A DNA stretch of 64,000 nucleotides from Cardiobacterium valvarum. Its GTDB lineage: Bacteria; Pseudomonadota; Gammaproteobacteria; Cardiobacteriales; Cardiobacteriaceae. Shown piece by piece: positions 52,981 through 62,000 of the stretch (positions are counted from its first letter, which is position 1; every line of letters begins with the position of its first letter). Location of the stretch: NCBI RefSeq assembly GCF_900460955.1, contig NZ_UFUW01000001.1:992001-1056000 (forward strand), read 5' to 3'. The position numbers were made by a program, and so were the translations under genes. The notes under the pieces were generated by a model, which had not been told where the DNA came from, ran no database searches, and worked only from the letters and a program-made list of their open reading frames with translations.

Positions 52981-53489
52981 CGGGAAAAGAACGATTTGCC
53001 GACCTGATTGGTACGGTCACCCCTCTGCAAACGCCGCCGAGGGCGGAAGGCTTCGGCAGACGGATGAAAATTTTACAGCGCCGCCGCATTGAAGCGCAAC
53101 GTATCCGCCATGCGGCGGATATTCGCGAAACACTGTCCGTTAATCTGGCGCAGATTCCGGATGCCCGCTTCCGTGCGCTATGTGCCGGGCGTCTGCCGCT
53201 TGCGCGCGAGATTGATTTGCATGGATTTTTTGTGGACGAGGCCCTGCGTTACCTCGGCGATATGCTGGATGAGCGGCAAAACCGTCGCGAAGAATGCTGG
53301 CTGGTGGTACATGGTAAGGGGCGCAATAGTCCGCATTACGATCGCGCCCCGCTGAAACAGGCGATACTGGATTTGCTCTTGCGCCATCCGGCGGTGAATG
53401 CTCTGGCCGGCGTACTGGATCAGGACGGCCTCAGCGGGGCGGTGTGTATTGAGGTCGGGATAGGCAGAACGGGGAGAAACCCGCGATAG
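52977..53489 (+). CDS. Smr-domain protein (SmrA/YdaL-like)
   Basis: A 170-residue protein with a basic N-terminal part and a C-terminal Smr domain (EIDLHGFFVDEALRYLGDML, LVVHGKGRNSPHYDRAPLK, LAGVLDQDGLSGAVCIEV). The LDLHG-like and HGKG motifs are those of the nicking-endonuclease Smr fold found in MutS2 and SmrA/B; in E. coli SmrB cleaves mRNA at collided ribosomes. This protein resembles the stand-alone small type; target unknown. Divergent from dapB. Confidence 0.85.
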   Translation: MTGKERFADLIGTVTPLQTPPRAEGFGRRMKILQRRRIEAQRIRHAADIRETLSVNLAQIPDARFRALCAGRLPLAREIDLHGFFVDEALRYLGDMLDERQNRREECWLVVHGKGRNSPHYDRAPLKQAILDLLLRHPAVNALAGVLDQDGLSGAVCIEVGIGRTGRNPR

Positions 53490-53544
53490 GAAGCAAGCTG
53501 CCAAGTTTTTCAGCTTTACGATGCCGGCTATTGTGTACCTTCGG

Positions 53545-54555
53545 TTAGCCGACCAGTTGATCAATGAGGTTTTTCGCAGCGATGCCGCCAAAATAAAGCG
53601 CAGTGTCAATGTCGGCAAAGGCAGCGGTGATAGCGTCGCGGCGGTAAGGGATGCCGGTCAGCCGTTTTTCCACGTCGGCGATGTCGCCCACGCCGAAGAA
53701 ATCTCCGTAGATTTTGATGTCGCTGATGTTGCCGCCCTGGGCGACGTTGAAGCGGAAATCCACCGCACCTTGCGGGTATTTGTGGTAGCGCTCGCTGGTG
53801 AAGGCTGGGGAGCGGCCATAATTCCAGTCCCAGTTGGCAAAGCGTTCGGCACGGATGGCCGCGACTTGTGCCCAGTCGTCGGTGCTGAGTGTGTATTCGG
53901 GCACGTCGGCACGGTTGTTCACGCCGAAGATACGCAGGAGCAGGTGGTCACGAAATTCGCGTGTGTTCAGGTGCTGGTAGGCGTCAGCGACGTAGGGGCG
54001 GATGTTGGTCACGCGGCTGCGCACGGATTTGATGCCCTTGGATTCGATTTTGTCGGCGCGCGGTTTGAGGGCGGCAGTGACGGCGTCAAGGTCGGCGTCA
54101 TAGAGGATGGTGCCGTGTGCGGTCATGCGGCCATTTTTGATGTACATGGCGTTGCCGGAGAATTTTTTGCCGTCAATAAGCAGGTCGTTCCGGCCTTCGA
54201 GTTTGGCGCCGGCGACACCCATCTGGTGCAGGGCTTCGATGACGGGGCGGGTAAAAACGCTGAAATCGCGTGCCGGGCCGTGTTCTTCCTGGATGAAGCA
54301 GTAGGAAAAGTTGCCGAGGTCGTGATAGACCGCGCCGCCGCCAGACATACGGCGGACGACGTGGACACCGTGCTCTTCGACGTAGCGCTGGTTCACTTCT
54401 TCAACGGTATTTTGGTTACGGCCAATGATGATGGAGGGTTCATTGATGTAGAAAAGCAGCAGTGGCTGGTCGGTGAGGCGGTTTTCGACGAGGTAGGTTT
54501 CCAGCGCGATATTGGTGCGCGGGTCGGTGTTTTCCTGGTTGTCCACAAATAGCAT
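53545..54555 (-). CDS. lplA: Lipoate--protein ligase A
   Basis: A 336-residue enzyme (E. coli LplA 338) that activates free lipoate with ATP and attaches it to E2 and GcvH proteins. NEPSIIIGRNQNTVEEVN, VVRRMSGGGAVYHDLGN and GRNDLLIDGKKFSGNAMY (lipoate-binding and catalytic Lys) are diagnostic; the C-terminal domain runs from about residue 255. An unusual G8 run (54580s) lies upstream in its leader. Confidence 0.94.
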   Translation of the reverse strand: MLFVDNQENTDPRTNIALETYLVENRLTDQPLLLFYINEPSIIIGRNQNTVEEVNQRYVEEHGVHVVRRMSGGGAVYHDLGNFSYCFIQEEHGPARDFSVFTRPVIEALHQMGVAGAKLEGRNDLLIDGKKFSGNAMYIKNGRMTAHGTILYDADLDAVTAALKPRADKIESKGIKSVRSRVTNIRPYVADAYQHLNTREFRDHLLLRIFGVNNRADVPEYTLSTDDWAQVAAIRAERFANWDWNYGRSPAFTSERYHKYPQGAVDFRFNVAQGGNISDIKIYGDFFGVGDIADVEKRLTGIPYRRDAITAAFADIDTALYFGGIAAKNLIDQLVG

Positions 54556-54712
54556 GATGGGGTTCCTTTATGTAGATGTAGGGGGGGGAAGGTTCATGAT
54601 GATGCGGTATTGAGACGCTGGGGCGTTTTTTTGCGTGTTTTCCAGCTTATCAGCTTAACACGCCACCTCTACAATGCCCGACCTTCCCTTTGTTAGTTAT
54701 GAGGTTTTTATT

Positions 54713-55048
54713 ATGTTGAACTGGAAAGAATATCGGACTTGGCTCATGGGCAAACTGGGTGGTTTCAGCAAACTCAGCCCCGACACGATGAAGGGTTATC
54801 AAACCCTTGCCAAAGCCAACGGCGAAGGTGGCGTACTGGATGCGAAAACACGCGAATTGATTGCGATGGCTGTCGCAGTCACAACCCGTTGCGACGGCTG
54901 TATTACGATGCATGCTGAAGCGGCACGTAAGGTCGGTGCTACCGAGCAGGAGCTTGCCGAGGCATTGGGTGTGGCCGTCGCCATGAATGCTGGTGCGGCA
55001 ATGGTGTATTCCGCCCGCGCGCTGGATGCATTCCAGCAGGGGCAGTAG
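54713..55048 (+). CDS. AhpD-like carboxymuconolactone decarboxylase family protein
   Basis: A 111-residue alpha-helical protein with the AhpD-type redox motif CDGCITMH (Cys-x-x-Cys plus downstream His) and a family-typical ending AMNAGAAMVYSARALDAF. Such small proteins act as peroxidase or disulfide-linked antioxidant subunits. The start at 54713 has GAGG 8 bp upstream. Followed by a terminator. Confidence 0.88.
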   Translation: MLNWKEYRTWLMGKLGGFSKLSPDTMKGYQTLAKANGEGGVLDAKTRELIAMAVAVTTRCDGCITMHAEAARKVGATEQELAEALGVAVAMNAGAAMVYSARALDAFQQGQ

Positions 55049-55065
55049 GTCTTATCTTCCGCATG

Positions 55066-55099
55066 AAGGGCGTGGCGCTTGGCGTCACGCCCTTTTTGT
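55066..55099 (+). terminator. Terminator after the AhpD-like gene
   Basis: Arms AAGGGCGTG and CACGCCCTT around an 11-nt loop, then TTTGTT. Confidence 0.8.
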
Positions 55100-55156
55100 T
55101 ACCTGGCGATTGCGCTACATTACGCGCCTTTCTTAATTGGACTAAGGCACTTGACC

Positions 55157-55849
55157 ATGCTGCGTATCGTGGCGATCTTGCACAACCCTGCCGGTTCGAC
55201 CGGTCATATCGGCAATATTTTGCAAGCACAACAGCACGAATTCCGCGTACTTTGCCCGCTTGCAGGTGATCCTCTGCCAGAGGCAGATAGTTTCGATGCA
55301 GCGATCGTCTTCGGTGGCAAGATGAGCGCCAATGATTGCAATACCCTGCCCGAATTGCTCGCGGAATTGTTGTGGATACGCAGCGTGGTCGAAAGCGGCA
55401 AACCCTTCCTTGGCATCTGCCTCGGTGCACAACTACTGGCGATGGCTTATGGCGGAAAAATTACCCGTCACGCCGAGCATGTTGTAGAAATCGGCTATTA
55501 CCACCTCTATCCGACGGTTGAAGGTTTCAGCGATATTTTTGCCGATATGCCGGAGCGCTTTTTTCAGTGGCACAATGAAGGATTCACCTTGCCGGAGGGC
55601 GCCGTCAAACTGGTGGCCAGCGACGCCTTCCCCAATCAGGCTTTCCGCCTTGGTGCGCACGCCTACGGGTTTCAGTTCCACCCCGAAGCGACGCCAGAAC
55701 AAATTCGCTATTGGCACACTCGCGATAGTGAGGAATTATCCAACCCTGGAGCGCAGACCGTTGCCTCACAATGGACCTATCAGGAGCGATTTAATGAAGA
55801 CATCCGCCGTTGGTTGAACAGTTTTTTGGATAAATGGTTACGGAAATAA
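55157..55849 (+). CDS. Class I glutamine amidotransferase-like protein
   Basis: A 230-residue stand-alone GATase domain similar to GMP synthase-like amidotransferases. The nucleophile elbow is GICLGAQLLAMAYGG, with FQFHPEATPEQIRYW supplying the His-Glu of the triad and FFQWHNEGFTLPEG in between. No synthetase partner is nearby. It may be a gamma-glutamyl hydrolase or amidase; exact substrate unknown. TAAGG lies upstream and a terminator downstream. Confidence 0.85.
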   Translation: MLRIVAILHNPAGSTGHIGNILQAQQHEFRVLCPLAGDPLPEADSFDAAIVFGGKMSANDCNTLPELLAELLWIRSVVESGKPFLGICLGAQLLAMAYGGKITRHAEHVVEIGYYHLYPTVEGFSDIFADMPERFFQWHNEGFTLPEGAVKLVASDAFPNQAFRLGAHAYGFQFHPEATPEQIRYWHTRDSEELSNPGAQTVASQWTYQERFNEDIRRWLNSFLDKWLRK

Positions 55850-55876
55850 ACGGCGTATCCTGTTGAACAAAAATAG

Positions 55877-55906
55877 AAAACCGTCCATTTAGGACGGTTT
55901 TTATTT
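55877..55906 (+). terminator. Terminator after the amidotransferase gene
   Basis: AAAACCGTCC/GGACGGTTTT with loop ATTTA and T-tract. Confidence 0.88.
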
Positions 55907-55954
55907 TGGCATGCGGCGTGCTTTCATGAAGTAGTAATTAAATATTAACTTTTG

Positions 55955-55960
55955 TATAAT
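55955..55960 (+). promoter_or_regulatory. Candidate -10 element for the adhesin gene
   Basis: TATAAT in an AT-rich leader 70 bp before the adhesin start; no good -35 is visible 17 bp upstream, so the promoter may need an activator. Confidence 0.4.
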
Positions 55961-56029
55961 AGTGAAGAAACCTTCATGTATCTTGACATGAATAACTAGT
56001 AACCAACCACCAATAAAAGGAATTAGCTT

Positions 56030-59000
56030 ATGGCAAAGCAAATCATCCTGGCCCTGAAAGACAACGCCGGTAATACCATTGAACAATACAACATCAATAC
56101 CGCAGGTAGTGCACAGCACATCCAGGCAATAGATGGCGTGTACTACCAGTTCACCGAACAGGCAACCGGTATTGGTCCAGAAAGCATTATCACCGAGCGC
56201 GTAGGCGACAATCTACTGGTGTCCTTTGATGACGGTACCGATCTTGTCATTGAAAACTACTTTACCCAGGGACAGGGTGCATTGGTCGGCACGCAAGCTG
56301 ATGGTGGGTTATTTGATTATCCCGTTGCCAGTGCCCCGGAGCATGTGCTGGCTTCCGAAATTGAAGCATCACAAGCCTTCGCTGCTGAACAGGGACAGCC
56401 TGTGCTTGCCCCTCTGGGTGTAGCAGGCGGAATCGGCCTGATAGCCGCAGCTATCGGCATCGCGAAAAATAACCATAATGATGACGACGGCAGTCCCAGC
56501 AATCCCACTCCTATTCCGCCAGACAATATCGGACCACAACCAAATCCGAACCCGCAGCCACCATCACCGAACCCCAATCCCCAACCCGGACAAAATCAAC
56601 CCGGCAGCGTTACCATCAGCGGCAAGGCACAAGTGGGACAAACCCTGAGTGCGACTATTTCTGACCCGGACGGCGTACCGGCAAACGGTATCACGTACCG
56701 CTGGTTGGCTAACGGTCAGGAAATCGGCACCGGACAAACCTACACCATCCAACCGGGCGATAAAGGCAAGACCATTACCGTCGAAGTGCGCTACACCGAT
56801 AACGCGGGACATCAAGAAAATATCACCAGCCGACCGACGGCAGAAATTACCGATGGAAGCCTGCCGGGCAACGTCAAACCGGTGGCGGCTGACGACACGG
56901 GCAAAGGCACGACGGGCCAGCCGGTTGAAGTGGACGTTCTTGCCAACGACAGCGACCCGCAGGGCAACCACACCCTGGACAAGAGCAGCGTCAAACTGCT
57001 GGATGCCAACAACCGCCCGGTGACCACCCTGAGCGTGGCGGGCGAAGGCACCTGGACGGTTAACAGCATGACCGGCAAAATCACCTTTACCCCGGTAGCG
57101 GGCTTTACCGGCAACCCGAAACCGGTCAAATACACCGTATCGGACACGGACGGCAACGTGAGCGAGCCGGCGAGCGTGACCGTGACCTACAGCGGCAGCA
57201 CGCCGCCGCCGGGCAACGTCAAACCGGTGGCGGCTGACGACACGGGCAAAGGCACGACGGGCCAGCCGGTTGAAGTGGACGTTCTTGCCAACGACAGCGA
57301 CCCGCAGGGCAACCACACCCTAGACAAGAGCAGCGTCAAACTGCTGGATGCCAACAACCGCCCGGTGACCACCCTGAGCGTGGCGGGCGAAGGCACCTGG
57401 ACGGTTAACAGCGCGACCGGCAAAATCACCTTTACCCCGGCGGCGGGCTTTACCGGCAACCCGAAACCGGTCAAATACACCGTATCGGACACGGACGGCA
57501 ACGTGAGCGAGCCGGCGAGCGTGACCGTGACCTACAGCGGCAGCACCCCGCCGGGCAACGTCAAACCGGTAGCGGCTGACGACACGGGCAAAGGCACGAC
57601 GGGCCAGCCGGTTGAAGTGGACGTTCTTGCCAACGACAGCGACCCGCAGGGCAACCACACCCTGGACAAGAGCAGCGTCAAACTGCTGGATGCCAACAAC
57701 CGCCCGGTGACCACCCTGACCGTTGCCGGCGAAGGCACCTGGACGGTTAACAGCATGACCGGCAAAATCACCTTTACCCCGGTAGCGGGCTTTACCGGCA
57801 ACCCGAAACCGGTCAAATACACCGTATCGGACACGGACGGCAACGTGAGCGAGCCGGCGAGCGTGACCGTGACCTACAGCGGCAGCACCCCGCCGGGCAA
57901 CGTCAAACCGGTAGCGGCTGACGACACGGGCAAAGGCACGACGGGCCAGCCGGTTGAAGTGGACGTTCTTGCCAACGACAGCGACCCGCAGGGCAACCAC
58001 ACCCTAGACAAGAGCAGCGTCAAACTGCTGGATGCCAACAACCGCCCGGTGACCACCCTGAGCGTGGCGGGCGAAGGCACCTGGACGGTTAACAGCGCGA
58101 CCGGCAAAATCACCTTTACCCCGGCGGCGGGCTTTACCGGCAACCCGAAACCGGTCAAATACACCGTATCGGACACGGACGGCAACGTGAGCGAGCCGGC
58201 GAGCGTGACTGTGACCTACAGCGGCAGCACGCCGCCGCCGGGCAACGTCAAACCGGTGGCGGCTGACGACACGGGCAAAGGCACGACGGGCCAGCCGGTT
58301 GAAGTGGACGTTCTTGCCAACGACAGCGACCCGCAGGGCAACCACACCCTGGACAAGAGCAGCGTCAAACTGCTGGATGCCAACAACTGCCCGGTGACCA
58401 CCCTGAGCGTGGCGGGCGAAGGCACCTGGACGGTTAACAGCGCGACCGGCAAAATCACCTTTACCCCGGTAGCGGGCTTTACCGGCAACCCGAAACCGGT
58501 CAAATACACCGTATCGGACACGGACGGCAACGTGAGCGAGCCGGCGAGCGTGACCGTGACCTACAGCGGCAGCACGCCGCCGCCGGGCAACGTCAAACCG
58601 GTGGCGGCTGACGACACGGGCAAAGGCACGACGGGCCAGCCGGTTGAAGTGGACGTTCTTGCCAACGACAGCGACCCGCAGGGCAACCACACCCTAGACA
58701 AGAGCAGCGTCAAACTGCTGGATGCCAACAACCGCCCGGTGACCACCCTGAGCGTGGCGGGCGAAGGCACCTGGACGGTTAACAGTGCGACCGGCAAAAT
58801 CACCTTTACCCCGGCGGCGGGCTTTACCGGCAACCCGAAACCGGTCAAATACACCGTATCGGACACGGACGGCAACGTGAGCGAGCCGGCGAGCGTGACC
58901 GTGACCTACAGCGGCAGCACCCCGCCGGGCAACGTCAAACCGGTAGCGGCTGACGACACGGGCAAAGGCACGACGGGCCAGCCGGTTGAAGTGGACGTTC

Positions 59001-62000
59001 TTGCCAACGACAGCGACCCGCAGGGCAACCACACCCTGGACAAGAGCAGCGTCAAACTGCTGGATGCCAACAACCGCCCGGTGACCACCCTGACCGTTGC
59101 CGGCGAAGGCACCTGGACGGTTAACAGCATGACCGGCAAAATCACCTTTACCCCGGTAGCGGGCTTTACCGGCAACCCGAAACCGGTCAAATACACCGTA
59201 TCGGACACGGACGGCAACGTGAGCGAGCCGGCGAGCGTGACCGTGACCTACAGCGGCAGCACGCCGCCGCCGGGCAACGTCAAACCGGTAGCGGCTGACG
59301 ACACGGGCAAAGGCACGACGGGCCAGCCGGTTGAAGTGGACGTTCTTGCCAACGACAGCGACCCGCAGGGCAACCACACCCTGGACAAGAGCAGCGTCAA
59401 ACTGCTGGATGCCAACAACCGCCCGGTGACCACCCTGAGCGTGGCGGGCGAAGGCACCTGGACGGTTAACAGCACGACCGGCAAAATCACCTTTACCCCG
59501 GCGGCGGGCTTTAGCGGCAACCCGAAACCGGTCAAATACACCGTATCGGACACGGATGGCAACGTGAGCGAGCCGGCGAGCGTGACCGTGACCTACAGCG
59601 GCAGCACGCCGCCGCCGGGCAACGTCAAACCGGTGGCGGCTGACGACACAGGCAAAGGCACGACAGGGCAGCCGGTTGAAGTGGACGTTCTTGCCAACGA
59701 CAGCGACCCGCAGGGCAACCACACCCTGGACAAGAGCAGCGTCAAACTGCTGGATGCCAACAACCGCCCGGTGACCACCCTGAGCGTGGCGGGCGAAGGC
59801 ACCTGGACGGTTAACAGCACGACCGGCAAAATCACCTTTACCCCGGCGGCGGGCTTTAGCGGCAACCCGAAACCGGTCAAATACACCGTATCGGACACGG
59901 ATGGCAACGTGAGCGAGCCGGCGAGCGTGACCGTGACCTACAGCGGCAGCACGCCGCCGCCGGGCAACGTCAAACCGGTGGCGGCTGACGACACAGGCAA
60001 AGGCACGACAGGGCAGCCGGTTGAAGTGGACGTTCTTGCCAACGACAGCGACCCGCAGGGCAACCACACCCTGGACAAGAGCAGCGTCAAACTGCTGGAT
60101 GCCAACAACCGCCCGGTGACCACCCTGAGCGTGGCGGGCGAAGGCACCTGGACGGTTAACAGCACGACCGGCAAAATCACCTTTACCCCGGCAGCGGGCT
60201 TTAGCGGCAACCCGAAACCGGTCAAATACACCGTATCGGACACGGACGGCAACGTGAGCGAGCCGGCGAGCGTGACCGTGACCTACAGCGGCAGCACGCC
60301 GCCGCCAACCAACGTCAAACCGGTGGCGGCTGACGACACGGGCAAAGGCACGACGGGCCAGCCGGTTGAAGTGGACGTTCTTGCCAACGACAGCGACCCG
60401 CAGGGCAACCACACCCTGGACAAGAGCAGCGTCAAACTGCTGGATGCCAACAACCGCCCGGTGACCACCCTGAGCGTGGCGGGCGAAGGCACCTGGACGG
60501 TTAACAGCACGACCGGCAAAATCACCTTTACCCCGGCGGCGGGCTTTAGCGGCAACCCGAAACCGGTCAAATACACCGTATCGGACACGGACGGCAACGT
60601 GAGCGAGCCGGCGAACGTGACCGTGACCTACAGCGGCAGCACGCCGCCGCCGGGCAACGTCAAACCGGTGGCGGCTGACGACACAGGCAAAGGCACGACA
60701 GGGCAGCCGGTTGAAGTGGACGTTCTTGCCAACGACAGCGACCCGCAGGGCAACCACACCCTGGACAAGAGCAGCGTCAAACTGCTGGATGCCAACAACC
60801 GCCCGGTGACCACCCTGAGAGTGGCGGGCGAAGGCACCTGGACGGTTAACAGCACGACCGGCAAAATCACCTTTACCCCGGCGGCGGGCTTTAGCGGCAA
60901 CCCGAAACCGGTCAAATACACCGTATCGGACACGGATGGCAACGTGAGCGAGCCGGCGAGCGTGACCGTGACCTACAGCGGCAGCACGCCGCCGCCGGGC
61001 AACGTCAAACCGGTGGCGGCTGACGACACAGGCAAAGGCACGACAGGGCAGCCGGTTGAAGTGGACGTTCTTGCCAACGACAGCGACCCGCAGGGCAACC
61101 ACACCCTGGACAAGAGCAGCGTCAAACTGCTGGATGCCAACAACCGCCCGGTGACCACCCTGAGCGTGGCGGGCGAAGGCACCTGGACGGTTAACAGCAC
61201 GACCGGCAAAATCACCTTTACCCCGGCGGCGGGCTTTAGCGGCAACCCGAAACCGGTCAAATACACCGTATCGGACACGGATGGCAACGTGAGCGAGCCG
61301 GCGAGCGTGACCGTGACCTACAGTGGCACCACCCCGCCGGGCAACGTCAAACCGGTGGCGGCTGACGACACGGGCAAAGGCACGACAGGCCAGCCGGTTG
61401 AAGTGGACGTTCTTGCCAACGACAGCGACCCGCAGGGCAACCACACCCTGGACAAGAGCAGCGTCAAACTGCTGGATGCCAACAACCGCCCGGTGACCAC
61501 CCTGAGCGTGGCGGGCGAAGGCACCTGGACGGTTAACAGCACGACCGGCAAAATCACCTTTACCCCGGCGGCGGGCTTTAGCGGCAACCCGAAACCGGTC
61601 AAATACACCGTATCGGACACGGACGGCAACGTGAGCGAGCCGGCGAGCGTGACCGTGACCTACAGCGGCAGCACGCCGCCGCCGGGCAACGTCAAACCGG
61701 TAGCGGCTGACGACACAGGCAAAGGCACGACAGGGCAGCCGGTTGAAGTGGACGTTCTTGCCAACGACAGCGACCCGCAGGGCAACCACACCCTGGACAA
61801 GAGCAGCGTCAAACTGCTGGATGCCAACAACCGCCCGGTGACCACCCTGAGCGTGGCGGGCGAAGGCACCTGGACGGTTAACAGCACGACCGGCAAAATC
61901 ACCTTTACCCCGGCGGCGGGCTTTAGCGGCAACCCGAAACCGGTCAAATACACCGTATCGGACACGGACGGCAACGTGAGCGAGCCGGCGAGCGTGACCG

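Noticed and set aside
54580..54590. G8 run upstream of lplA as a phase-variable promoter tract
   Set aside because: Only eight bases, with no promoter elements at suitable spacing; strand-to-strand variation cannot be judged from one sequence.
58694..61789. A 1031-codon open frame on the minus strand through the adhesin repeats, and shorter antisense frames of about 104 codons in every unit
   Set aside because: The frames exist because one GC-rich stop-free unit is repeated; the plus-strand frame gives recognisable beta-sandwich repeats and has start, ribosome site and flanking domains. The antisense product is Arg/Val-rich nonsense.
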